Source: CAIKBL01 sp050247235
GTDB lineage: Bacteria; Pseudomonadota; Gammaproteobacteria; Ga0077536
Direction: 5' to 3'
DNA length: 64,000 bases
Assembly (NCBI GenBank): GCA_050247235.1
Contig: JBFWUN010000023.1
Coordinates: 3,566 to 67,565 of the forward strand
A program made the translations under genes and the position numbers. The notes below the pieces were generated by a model. It was given only the letters and a program-made list of their open reading frames with translations. It did not search any database and was not told where the DNA came from. Numbering within the stretch: the stretch's first letter is position 1; each line of letters starts with the position of its first letter. Below, one piece after another: positions 16,201 through 23,919 of this stretch.

Positions 16201-18445
16201 TGACAGTCGATTCAGCCACCGTCTTCGTGATGATCCGGACCGTGGCGGGAGAAACATTGGTATCCACGCGGTACTCGATGGTTCCCCACATGTCCTGGTC
16301 GTAGTCACCCCCCTGTTCGCTGTCCTCCCAGTTCACGTAGAACTTCGCATAGAAGTGTCCGGTGCCCGTTGCGGCCGTCGTGCTGGTCGCGTCGACGACC
16401 TCGCGATGCGGCACCACGATACGGAAATCCACCAGCGCACCACCCCCATCCTTGGTGGGGTCGTTCGATGCTTCGTTCGTGTTGTTACCGCCTGCCCGCA
16501 GGCGGTACGCCGGCAGGATCTTCACGATCTTGTCCGCGGTGGCGACGCTCGCGCCGATCGGCACGTCGATGACGGGCGTACTCGTCGCGAGCGACACCGC
16601 GAACGTATTCACCGTCTGGTCACCCTTGAACGCTGCGCTGGTGCGCAGGTCGTTGGTGTGGGCGTGGTGCGCGAGACCCGCCATGAAGAACGAGCCGCGG
16701 ACGGTCGGGGCCTCCGGGCACAGGCCGGAGGCCTCGCCGAGCGAGGCGATTTCCTTGGAGGTGCAGAACTCGTTGGTGTCAGAGGCTGTGCGACCGACGA
16801 AGAAATCTTCTCCCGTGATCCCTTCGCCATCCCCCACGGCCTTCGTGGTGGAGGTCACATCGCCGAACGTCGTACTGTAGACCGAGCTCACGTTGTCATA
16901 CGAACTGACGCTCGCATTGAACACGATCGAGTTAAGCGATGCACAGAAGTTATCGGTGTTGAGCGGATCCGTGGTCCAGCTGTCCTGAACGAGCCCGGCG
17001 ATGGAGCCACTGTCCGACGCATTGAACGCCGAGGTCGGCCCGCGGCCGCTGCTCAGTGCGAAATACCGCAGCGACTCATAGAAAATTTCCGAGATCGGGT
17101 TGCCCCAGCTGCGGCACTTGCCTTCTGTGATGTCCGTCAGCTGAAACGTGCAGTCATCCCCGCCGGCGGTCCGGTCCGTGGAGTCGGCACCGTAGGTGCC
17201 GTTGTTGTACGCGTATCCGTAGATCCGCATTGCGTTCAGTGTGCGGATGATGCCGACCTGGGTGCCGGTCTTCGCGATGAACGTGCCATCCGACGTGTTG
17301 ACTTCGTCACTCATCGAACCCACGTTTTTGCGCAGCACGCCACCCGAAATGTTCTTCGCGTAGCTGCCAGTCATCAGGCCGAACTTGATCTGGCCGGCCA
17401 GGCCATAGCGCTGCAAAAGACCTTCCGGCTTCAGGTTGGAGCCGTACGCGGTGCAGTTCTCGAGGTTCTGGTCGCCATCGAAGAAGTCGGACTCGCAGAC
17501 CTTCACGCGGACGATCTGGTCCCGGGAACCGCTCGGCGACTTGAGCTCCTTGGATGAGGACGGATCACTGCTGACGGCGAAGATGCCAGATTCCGCGGAA
17601 TTGTTGCTGTTCCCGTTGTCGCCGTTCTCGTTGTCCCAGGAGCACTGACGCCGCTCGTTGGCGTTCCAGAGCTGATGGTTCTCCTTGACTACGCGCATCA
17701 TCGGCGCGGGGTTCGGGGTTTCCGTCGGCGTCGCGCTCGAAGTCCCTTGCGAACTGCCGGACGACTTGTAGGAGATGTTGCAGATCGTGATGCCTTCGTC
17801 ACTGTCATCGATACCGTCGGCATCGCCGCCATTGTCGCCGTCGACCTTCAGCGAGCTGTACGGCACGAGATCATCGATGTCCGCGCCGTTGTAATACTTG
17901 GCGAACGCGTGCGCGTCGCCCGGCAGGTGCGCGCGTTCGAGCACCGTGGCCGTGGCGGTGTCCGTGGAGCGGTATCCGCCGTAGAGAATCTTGCGCACGA
18001 TGTCCATGCGGGTCATCGTCGCCCAGTTGAGGAAATTGCCGCTCCACGCATCGTCGAGCGAGCCGGAACAGTAGTGGTTGTTTGTACCACCCGCCACGCC
18101 CACGGCTTCAAACGCGTTATCGGAATCCGAATATCGATAGCAACGCTCGGCGTGGAAGTAGCCGTAGTACTCGAAGGAATCGTCGTAAGTGCGTTCGATG
18201 TCACCGTCTCCGGTGAGATCCGTGTAGTCGTTGTACGCCTTCAGCCAGTACTGGTGGTCGAGCGACATCGTCAGCATCACCAGCGGCGGCACGTTCTGCA
18301 CGATCTCGATGGGGGCGGACGCGAACGTGCTCATCTCCGCGCCCGACAGGTTGGCTTCGGTGCGTGGCGCCCACAGGAAGGGCAGGGCGGCAAGGCTCAG
18401 TGCCAGTCCCTGGCAGAATCCGGCAAAAAGACGACGGGTCTTCAT
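13214..18445 (-). CDS. pilY1: Type IV pilus tip/adhesion protein PilY1
   Basis: This 1743-residue secreted protein has the signal peptide MKTRRLFAGFCQGLALSLAALPF. An N-terminal half begins with PPLVMLTMSLDHQYWLKAYNDYTDLTGDGDIE. The C-terminal half is a PilC/PilY1 beta-propeller (the YVGSNDGMIHAFNAG and ELWAYVPKNLLPHLQ segments are diagnostic). PilY1 caps the pilus tip, acts in adhesion and modulates retraction through bound calcium. Several EF-hand-like loops are visible, including DADTDGAVDTGE (15290-15325). It is much longer than the approximately 1160-residue Pseudomonas protein, mainly in the N-terminal half. It lies between pilX and pilE. Confidence 0.95.
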   Translation of the reverse strand: MKTRRLFAGFCQGLALSLAALPFLWAPRTEANLSGAEMSTFASAPIEIVQNVPPLVMLTMSLDHQYWLKAYNDYTDLTGDGDIERTYDDSFEYYGYFHAERCYRYSDSDNAFEAVGVAGGTNNHYCSGSLDDAWSGNFLNWATMTRMDIVRKILYGGYRSTDTATATVLERAHLPGDAHAFAKYYNGADIDDLVPYSSLKVDGDNGGDADGIDDSDEGITICNISYKSSGSSQGTSSATPTETPNPAPMMRVVKENHQLWNANERRQCSWDNENGDNGNSNNSAESGIFAVSSDPSSSKELKSPSGSRDQIVRVKVCESDFFDGDQNLENCTAYGSNLKPEGLLQRYGLAGQIKFGLMTGSYAKNISGGVLRKNVGSMSDEVNTSDGTFIAKTGTQVGIIRTLNAMRIYGYAYNNGTYGADSTDRTAGGDDCTFQLTDITEGKCRSWGNPISEIFYESLRYFALSSGRGPTSAFNASDSGSIAGLVQDSWTTDPLNTDNFCASLNSIVFNASVSSYDNVSSVYSTTFGDVTSTTKAVGDGEGITGEDFFVGRTASDTNEFCTSKEIASLGEASGLCPEAPTVRGSFFMAGLAHHAHTNDLRTSAAFKGDQTVNTFAVSLATSTPVIDVPIGASVATADKIVKILPAYRLRAGGNNTNEASNDPTKDGGGALVDFRIVVPHREVVDATSTTAATGTGHFYAKFYVNWEDSEQGGDYDQDMWGTIEYRVDTNVSPATVRIITKTVAESTVTGQLFGFVVSGTTQDGFHAYSGIEGANYFSSVGTDPTGVPGCSNCRALSETGGQRGAQAHTFTVSATGASGILESPLFYAAKWGGFKDLNENDEPDLADEWDAKDTSGAEVDGGDGIPDNFFFVTNPGALESALNTIFLSILERVSSGTSAAVVANDRVGNGALFQAIYDPSRKDGGGNEVKWIGTLHGLWVDSDGFIREDGGLKGVLEDYNTDKVVDLFYDVTERKAKLRRFSSSKDDEFVESTSSVAELTELKTIWNAREQLSAIDEGSLAANRSYDDPADEGRFILTWMDADTDGAVDTGEAVALEADGLTTSNFMWVDADDVDEAEDLVNWTRGIEVAGLRKRVLDYAGDGATETIRLGDIVHSTPISVEKPREAFDIVFGDDSYRDFRRRYENRRQVVYVGSNDGMIHAFNAGFFNAADKTFELDTGFLEESPGSETNHPLGAELWAYVPKNLLPHLQWSARTDYSHVYGVDNAARVFDVKIFADDGASGTHPGGWGTILVATMAYGGGSDATGITVDTEQDGVGAANADGDTRDDVKTKSAVVILDITNPEDPPVVLAELAPANLQFTTSVPQAVVVNNVGEGGEDNKWFLVVGTGPSDLASASYLSGASNANIFVYDLSKLGDGLDDVADVTALAGLVETKELPNTTADGDTADKNANMYIGDITGVDYNFNYKSDAIYFGTVGASSDLDTVNHGALFRISMNEEVSPDDWTAPFRLVSDLNQPFSQAPTLRLDDRLRRWVVAASGRFETTADKSTVRRQTMIGVVDTIPNGSDALDAVVDADALFDVTNARVFSSGGVSFDGTTTPSTTLKAVAAEIISAGGWRRDFAASGTTPAQRGVSGMTAIGGIILVPAFTPDTAVCTAEGSSILLGLSTFTGMPTLSGVFGDIPCDCDDGVTESPPSPMRGDGTDPDSYEVTRIEGKVESGDVFGGASSSLSDRDATEDGDGPKGGRLCATTSTAAIACEAIDFDDQIFNGEISWREHRSAE

Positions 18446-18476
18446 GGCATGCTCCAGCAGGTTCGGATCCGAAAGA

Positions 18477-19088
18477 TCAGTTCAGCAGCGCGCGGAACTC
18501 GGCGGTGGTCTCGACTCGCGCGTTCCCCGCGCTGTAGCCCACTGCCCGGATGTGGTAGATGATGTATTTTAGCGTGATCGGGATGCCGAGGATTTTTCCG
18601 CTATCGTCTTTCTCTCCGACTTTCGTGATCCACACGTCGGTTCGGATGTCCTCCGAATCGATGACGCCGTCGGCATCCACGTCGGAAAAGAAGCGGATGT
18701 CCGGGACGTTGTGTCGATCTTCGTCAGGGTCGTAAAGTTCCGTCAGCGAATACGGCTGGTTGAACGGGGACATGTCTTCATCGTCGTCGACGAGCTCAAT
18801 GAAGCTCGCGAACTCCTCCAATCCCGGGACACCGGCCACCGTGTCCGGCACGGTGCCGCCGAGGGCCTCCGGCCAGCGACCCTGGTAATACGTCAGCGAG
18901 TCGAGCAGGGGGCCCATCATCATCCGTACGCCCTCGGAAGCCTGGAACGCCCGCCGGTTGAGCGCGGTGTTCGTCGTCATCTTCAAATCGAGCGTGGTGG
19001 AACGCATCGCGACCACGGCTACCATCGTCATGACGATGAGCAGCACCAGCGCGACGATCAGCGCGAAACCTCTATGTTGTGTGCGCAT
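18477..19088 (-). CDS. pilX: Type IV pilus assembly protein PilX
   Basis: This 203-residue minor pilin has a short basic start (MRTQHRG) followed by FALIVALVLLIVMTMVAVVAMRS, the N-terminal helix of PilX proteins. A NRRAFQASEG segment, typical of the family, follows. The globular part contains DVDADGVIDSED (18648-18683), a canonical EF-hand/dockerin-like calcium loop. It lies 31 bases upstream of pilY1 and should form part of the pilus priming complex. Confidence 0.9.
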   Translation of the reverse strand: MRTQHRGFALIVALVLLIVMTMVAVVAMRSTTLDLKMTTNTALNRRAFQASEGVRMMMGPLLDSLTYYQGRWPEALGGTVPDTVAGVPGLEEFASFIELVDDDEDMSPFNQPYSLTELYDPDEDRHNVPDIRFFSDVDADGVIDSEDIRTDVWITKVGEKDDSGKILGIPITLKYIIYHIRAVGYSAGNARVETTAEFRALLN

Positions 19089-19102
19089 GCAGGGTTCTCC
19101 GT

Positions 19103-20194
19103 TCAGCGGAGGTTGCGGGTCATGTTGCGGCTCTGGACCGACGCGTTGTACGCCTTGCGCCGGAACATCCGGTCGGCGTCGGCCACCGTGTACTCGAACC
19201 CCGCGCCGTCATCACCGCCGTAGAGCCGGTACGTGCGTTCGTCGGTGAACGTGACGTCACGTTCGGCGTTCCGCAGCACCAGGCTGATGCGCGTGTCCAC
19301 GACGGTCCGCCACTCCGGTCCGCTGCCGGTGCCAGCTTCTACATCCGTGGCCGGGAGATAGATGTTCGGTGAATGATCGCCGCTGCGATCCACGCCGTAC
19401 AGCACTTGGAACTGCTCGACGCCCGCCACCACGTCTTCCTGCACCAGCACGCCGTCACGCAGCGTGAGGCGTGCCAGGGTGGGAATCGTGTCGTCCGCGG
19501 CGTCACACTCGTCAGGATCTCCACGCGCCTGAGACGCACAGCGGCGAATGAAGTAGATCTCCACCTTCATGAGGTAGTTCGCGACGAGATCCAGGTTGTC
19601 GTCGCCAGCGTCCATGATCTGGATGTCCGGGGGACCGGAACCGGCGTCGTACCGGTCTTCGAAATCCGCACCGTCCACGACGTCAGCGCCGCCCGCGGCG
19701 CGGGCCCGCAGGAACTGCGTATCGGCGGCCGCGATTACCGCAGCATCCGGCAGCCGCTCGGACGCCGCGTAGCGCAGGATGAGTACGTCCGTGTCCGGGA
19801 AGTAATCCGCCGCCGGGATACAGTCCAGCGGCGGGTCATCATCGCCGTCGAACCCTTCGACGCCGTACCCGAGATCGAGGCCGGGATCGTCATTCTCGAG
19901 AACCGCGGACTCCGTGCAGTCAGTGGCGGGCGCATCGGTCTCCACCGCGATGGATTCCGGCTTGGCCCCGCCGAAATGCCCCGCCATGCGGATGCTGTAC
20001 TCCAGCTGGTTCAGCGCATAACGGGAGTTCTCGTTCAGCACGTTCGCGCCTTCCTGGATGCGGTAGGCCTGCTTGTTGCTCGCGAAGAGCTGCACGATGC
20101 CGGCGAGCAGGATCAGGCCTACCGTGATCGCCACCATCATTTCGATCAGCGTGATCCCACGCTGATTCATGCCGACTGTCAGGTCACTGTTCAT
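19103..20194 (-). CDS. pilW: Type IV pilus assembly protein PilW
   Basis: This 363-residue minor pilin has leader MNSDLTVGMNQRG, mature start ITLIEMMVAITVGLILLAGIVQLF, and the family segment ALNQLEYSIRMAGHFG. As in the pilE-like gene, the residue after the leader Gly is Ile. The large globular domain is Asp-rich. It works with PilV, PilX and PilY1 in the tip/priming complex. The gene is 14 bases upstream of pilX and 21 bases downstream of pilV. Confidence 0.9.
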   Translation of the reverse strand: MNSDLTVGMNQRGITLIEMMVAITVGLILLAGIVQLFASNKQAYRIQEGANVLNENSRYALNQLEYSIRMAGHFGGAKPESIAVETDAPATDCTESAVLENDDPGLDLGYGVEGFDGDDDPPLDCIPAADYFPDTDVLILRYAASERLPDAAVIAAADTQFLRARAAGGADVVDGADFEDRYDAGSGPPDIQIMDAGDDNLDLVANYLMKVEIYFIRRCASQARGDPDECDAADDTIPTLARLTLRDGVLVQEDVVAGVEQFQVLYGVDRSGDHSPNIYLPATDVEAGTGSGPEWRTVVDTRISLVLRNAERDVTFTDERTYRLYGGDDGAGFEYTVADADRMFRRKAYNASVQSRNMTRNLR

Positions 20195-20215
20195 CTCGGG
20201 TCGTCCAGTTGCGGT

Positions 20216-20947
20216 CTAGCCGGCCGGCGGTTCGGCCGGGACAGGTTCACCTTCTCCGTCGTCCCCGCCACCCAATCCGCCTTCGTCTTCGTCGTCTGCG
20301 GCCGGCGGGGTGATGCCGTCCACGGCCATGTCGGCATACGGGGTCACGCGGACGAAGATGCGTTTCATCGCGACGTCCGTCGCTTCGACATCTCCGTCCC
20401 CGTCGCTGTCCCCGAGGTCGTCGGCGCCGACGGTGCGTTCCATCCAGATGAGCTTGATCGCGTAGATCGCCCCGACGTTGTCACAGCCCCAGTCGTCCGG
20501 CGTGAACTCCTCGTTCGGGGTGGAATCGATGCACACCGCACCCGCCCCGCCGGGCAGCATGTCCGCGTTCGATTCCATCGGCGCGTCATCCGCCGCGGGG
20601 CTGTTCCAGGTCACCAGGTCGTAGATCGCGAGCTGTTCGCGATTGCAGACGGCGGCCGCGCAGTTCACGTCGAACTCCGTGGGCATTTCGCCGCCCAGGG
20701 TGTCGCCTTCCAGGTTGTAGTGTCCCTCGACTACGCCGGCGGGATTGGCCCGCATGCGATCGGCGAGCGCCTCTGCCTGGGCCACGGCCACCGCGCGCAG
20801 CTGTGAGCCCTGCGTGAAACGCATGCCGCTTGCCTGCAGTCCAGCGATACCGAACAGCCCGATCGAGAAGATCACGATTGCGATCAGGACTTCGAGCAAG
20901 GTGAAACCGCGGGATAGCCGCGTGAAATGGCGGGCGGCAGGCATCAT
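20216..20947 (-). CDS. pilV: Type IV pilus modification/minor pilin PilV
   Basis: This 243-residue minor pilin has a processing site SRG/FTLLEVLIAIVIFSIGLFGIAGLQ. The ATG at 20947 overlaps the fimT stop (ATGA) and is preferred to one three codons upstream. A perfect EF-hand-like loop, DSDGDGDVEATD (20375-20410), lies in the C-terminal part. The protein ends in an acidic Asp/Glu/Gly/Pro-rich tail of about 30 residues that has no counterpart I recognise in other PilV proteins. Confidence 0.9.
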   Translation of the reverse strand: MMPAARHFTRLSRGFTLLEVLIAIVIFSIGLFGIAGLQASGMRFTQGSQLRAVAVAQAEALADRMRANPAGVVEGHYNLEGDTLGGEMPTEFDVNCAAAVCNREQLAIYDLVTWNSPAADDAPMESNADMLPGGAGAVCIDSTPNEEFTPDDWGCDNVGAIYAIKLIWMERTVGADDLGDSDGDGDVEATDVAMKRIFVRVTPYADMAVDGITPPAADDEDEGGLGGGDDGEGEPVPAEPPAG

Positions 20948-21555
20948 TCGGGGCACTCCAGGGCATCACCGGTCGGACCTGTGGCGCTGGGAGCCGTCCG
21001 GCCGGTGGGGCTGATCGTCAGCGCACGGGCATGGCCGGCGCCGCGAAAGTCGCACAACGTGAAAAAGGCATCGTCCAGGTCGCACGCTTCCGTGGCGCCG
21101 TCGGCATCGGCGTCACAGCGCGCGATACCCATGCCGCTGAACGCGATCAGGGCACCGACATCGGCGCCGCCCACGAGCGTGTTGGCGCCCGTCATCGGAG
21201 CTTCCACGGCGACGAGGCAGTCGTCCGTGTCGCCTTCGTTGCAGCCATCACCACCGCCCGCGTCGAATGCCAGGTCGCCGTTGCGGTCCACGAACACCAT
21301 CCAGCCATCGGACCAGTTGGCGTCGTCGGTGCACGTATCACCGTCCTCCGACACGCAGACGACGGTCAGCGTGTTCTGCTTGACGGCCTCGCTGCGGGCG
21401 AGCGCCAGCGTGCTGTTGAACGTGTTGATCTGGGACACGAGACGATTGTCCAGGATGACCGAGCGCATCTGGGGAACGGCGATAGCCAGCCCGATGGCCA
21501 GTACGGCAATCGTCAGCATCAGTTCGTGCAAGGTGAAACCGAGGTGCCTTCTCAT
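20944..21555 (-). CDS. fimT: Type IV pilus pseudopilin FimT (GspH/FimT family)
   Basis: This 203-residue pseudopilin has the short leader MRRHLG before FTLHELMLTIAVLAIGLAIAVP. The globular part holds the family segment LALARSEAVKQN and several cysteines. A calcium-loop-like DADADGATEACD lies at 21079-21114. The ATG at 21555 gives a six-residue leader, the norm for the family. In-frame starts further upstream would add an unlikely Arg-rich stretch. FimT is the first gene of the minor-pilin operon, so the operon promoter should lie in 21556-21755. I saw no convincing site there. Confidence 0.9.
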   Translation of the reverse strand: MRRHLGFTLHELMLTIAVLAIGLAIAVPQMRSVILDNRLVSQINTFNSTLALARSEAVKQNTLTVVCVSEDGDTCTDDANWSDGWMVFVDRNGDLAFDAGGGDGCNEGDTDDCLVAVEAPMTGANTLVGGADVGALIAFSGMGIARCDADADGATEACDLDDAFFTLCDFRGAGHARALTISPTGRTAPSATGPTGDALECPE

Positions 21556-21720
21556 GCCGGCAAGTATCGGTACGCCCCGCCCGATCTTCATCGTCGGAAC
21601 CGCCGAGCGGTAGCGTCGGGCGGCATGAACGGCGGCCAAGGGTCCCATGGCGCGCGTGTTCGTGTGACGGCCGTCACGGGCCGGGGGAAGGCCCGACGCG
21701 GGATCGCCCCGGGCGCCGCC

Positions 21721-21749
21721 TTGGCCGGAATCGGGGGGCTGCGTATACT
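21721..21749 (+). promoter_or_regulatory. Sigma-70 promoter for the Fur-family gene, near-leaderless
   Basis: TTGGCC (21721-21726) and TATACT (21744-21749) are separated by 17 bases. The -10 ends six bases before the ATG at 21756, so transcription would start at or next to the start codon and give a leaderless or nearly leaderless mRNA. Confidence 0.6.
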
Positions 21750-21755
21750 GCCTCC

Positions 21756-22181
21756 ATGGCTGATGCGCAACCCCCCGTGGCCAAGTCCGAGATCGCTGCA
21801 CTGCTCGAAGCGCGCGGGATCCTGCCGACCGCGCAGCGGGTCGAAATCGCGTCACTGCTGCTGGCGACCCCCCGGCACGTATCGGCCGACCATGTCCTGA
21901 CCCAGGCCCGCCAGCGTGGGCTCGCGATCTCCAAAGCCACCGTCTACAACACGCTCGGACTGTTCGTCGAACGCGGCCTGATGCGCGAAGTTATCGTGGA
22001 CTCAGGCTGTGTGTTCTACGATTCCAATACGCAGCCCCACCATCACTTCTACAACGTGGACGATGGCACGCTCGCCGATGTCCCCACCGTCGACGTCGCG
22101 ATTGCGCGGCTGCCCACGCCGCCACCCGGGACCGTGACCGACGGAGTGGAAATCGTCATCCGGGTACGGAACCGGAGCTGA
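21756..22181 (+). CDS. Fur-family transcriptional regulator, Irr-like
   Basis: This 141-residue winged-helix metalloregulator has the recognition helix region ISKATVYNTLGLFVERGL near residues 65-80. A QPHHHFYNVDDGTLADVP metal-binding segment follows. It has only one cysteine and lacks the CxxC zinc motifs of Fur and Zur. This resembles Irr-type haem/iron regulators, but the subfamily is inferred. No clear ribosome-binding site precedes the ATG, in line with the near-leaderless promoter. It is divergent from the pilus operon. Confidence 0.85.
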   Translation: MADAQPPVAKSEIAALLEARGILPTAQRVEIASLLLATPRHVSADHVLTQARQRGLAISKATVYNTLGLFVERGLMREVIVDSGCVFYDSNTQPHHHFYNVDDGTLADVPTVDVAIARLPTPPPGTVTDGVEIVIRVRNRS

Positions 22182-22195
22182 AGCCCGGACGCCCG

Positions 22196-22224
22196 TTCGA
22201 TAATGCGCCCGATTCGGTTATCAT
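22196..22224 (+). promoter_or_regulatory. Candidate sigma-70 promoter for tRNA-Thr
   Basis: TTCGAT (22196-22201) and TATCAT (22219-22224) are separated by 17 bases. The -10 ends 13 bases before the mature tRNA 5' end, which would leave a short leader of about six bases for RNase P. Confidence 0.5.
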
Positions 22225-22237
22225 GCCGGCCCCGTTT

Positions 22238-22313
<76 letters not shown>

Positions 22314-22401
22314 TACCGCCCATCTGCTCAGCGAGCGCTCACCCGTCCCAACGGCGTCGGACACGACCCCGCCCGCGCGTCCGCGGAACTTCGGTAGAAC
22401 C

Positions 22402-23586
22402 TCAGAACGCCGGGCGCCGATAGCCTCCGGGCAGGCCGTCCCGAGACAGCACCAACTGCCAGAGTTGCAGCCCGCGCGCGCGGAAGACCCCCGCGAACAG
22501 CAGCAGGTAGTACCGCCACAGGCGGTGGAAGCGCGGCGGCATCGAATCCGCGAAGCGTGGCCAGGCGGCCATGAAGTTGTCGTACCAGCACATCAGCGTA
22601 CGCGCATAGTCCGCCCCGAAATTGTGGAGATCTTCCACCACGAAGCGGCGGTTCAGCGCATGCGCGAGGCGGGCAAGTCCTGGGATCTCGCTGTTGGGGA
22701 AAATGTACTTCGTCACCCATGGGTCGATGCCGGACCCCGGATCGCTGCGTCCAATCGTGTGCAGCAGGAACAGCCCCTCCGGGGCAAGGTTGCGTCGGGC
22801 GCGATCGAAATACGTTGCGTAGTTCTTGCGTCCGACGTGCTCGAACATGCCGAGCGACACGATGTGATCGAACTGCTCGTCGACATCGCGGTAGTCGCAG
22901 AGTCGGATCTCAACCGGCAGACCGGCGCAGACCTCCCGCGCGTACGCTGCCTGTTCCTTCGAAATCGTCACCCCGACAACGTGCGCGCCATAGCGTTCGG
23001 CCGCGAAGCGCGCGAAGCTCCCCCAACCGCATCCGATGTCCAGCACGCGCTGACCTTGCGCGAGCCCCAGTTTGCGGCAGACCAGGTCGAGCTTGTGTGC
23101 CTGCGCGGCGTCCAGAGTGTCCGCGTGTGCCCAGTAGCCGCACGTGTAGACCATGCAGCCGCCCAGCATCTCGCGGTAGAACGCGTTGTTGAGATCGTAA
23201 TGAACCTCCGCGACCCGCCGCGCGAGCCGTGCGTCCTGCAGGTTGCGGCATGCCGCGATGACCGCCGAGAGAACGCCGCGCAGGTTCAACGCACGCCGAT
23301 CGAGCCCGCTGCGCACGAGCCGTTCGAAGAACTGGTCGAGCGCGGGGACGTCCCACCAGCCTTCGAGATACGCCTCCCCGAGACCGAGCGAACCCTGGAG
23401 CACGCACCGTCTGAACAGGCGCGGCTCGTGCACACGCATGTCCCACGCGCGGTCACCGCCGACCCGGATGTCGGCGCGCGCGAGCAAGCGTTCGTACGTG
23501 CGCCAGATCAGGCCGTCGAAGGGGCCCGCGCGGCGCGCCGGGGGGGGCGGCAGACGCCGCGGAAGCACATCACCGGGAGTGGTCAT
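22402..23586 (-). CDS. cfa: Cyclopropane-fatty-acyl-phospholipid synthase
   Basis: This 394-residue SAM-dependent enzyme adds a methylene bridge to unsaturated acyl chains in membrane phospholipids. The SAM-binding motif VLDIGCGWGSFARFAAE lies near residue 175. The substrate-binding and catalytic segments CGYWAHADTLDAAQ, FEHVGRKNYATYF and FPNSEIPGL are intact. The ATG at 23586 is preceded by GGAGGAATCGAG. It is convergent with tRNA-Thr. Together with hopanoids it suggests active membrane remodelling. Confidence 0.96.
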   Translation of the reverse strand: MTTPGDVLPRRLPPPPARRAGPFDGLIWRTYERLLARADIRVGGDRAWDMRVHEPRLFRRCVLQGSLGLGEAYLEGWWDVPALDQFFERLVRSGLDRRALNLRGVLSAVIAACRNLQDARLARRVAEVHYDLNNAFYREMLGGCMVYTCGYWAHADTLDAAQAHKLDLVCRKLGLAQGQRVLDIGCGWGSFARFAAERYGAHVVGVTISKEQAAYAREVCAGLPVEIRLCDYRDVDEQFDHIVSLGMFEHVGRKNYATYFDRARRNLAPEGLFLLHTIGRSDPGSGIDPWVTKYIFPNSEIPGLARLAHALNRRFVVEDLHNFGADYARTLMCWYDNFMAAWPRFADSMPPRFHRLWRYYLLLFAGVFRARGLQLWQLVLSRDGLPGGYRRPAF

Positions 23587-23919
23587 CTCGATTCCTCCAC
23601 AGTCACCAGTCCGCCATTGCATGTCGGGAACCCAGGCGCGCCCTGCGGCTGTCCGGATCGGCCGGCCGGCCGCCAACGTCACACCCGCGATGCCCGTTCC
23701 ACGCTGTTCCGGCCGCGGCGTCGGCGCCCCGGGCACGGGGTGCCCCGGGACCCGAGCACACCCGCCATGGCGCGCGGATCCCCTGAAAACATTCGGAGAT
23801 TCGTTACACCAGATAGGACAAAATCCGGCCGTGCGCCAGCGTCGCCGACCCGGCCGGGATGGAGTTTCGCTCGTGGAGGGGTGCCGAAAGACGCCGGGGA
23901 CCCCGGCGCCTGAATGAGA
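23587..23919 (-). other. Non-coding gap between cfa and the MOSC gene
   Basis: I see no supported gene in this 333-base stretch. It holds an imperfect GC-rich hairpin at 23727-23749 (GGGCAC/GTGCCC core extended by CCC/GGG), which would lie in the 5' leader of cfa. It also holds the terminator-like palindrome at 23892-23908. The AT-richer part at 23795-23830 is the most likely cfa promoter zone, but no clear -35/-10 pair was found. Confidence 0.5.
23892..23908 (-). terminator. Possible terminator after the MOSC gene
   Basis: CGCCGGGG and CCCCGGCG form an uninterrupted inverted repeat around one base, just past the MOSC stop codon. TCTTT follows on the minus strand. The T run is too short for a confident intrinsic terminator. 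Confidence 0.35.

Noticed and set aside
15638..17557. 639-codon open frame antisense to pilY1
   Set aside because: It has no recognisable motif, no ribosome-binding site and shadow-type composition. The pilY1 frame is clearly the coding one.
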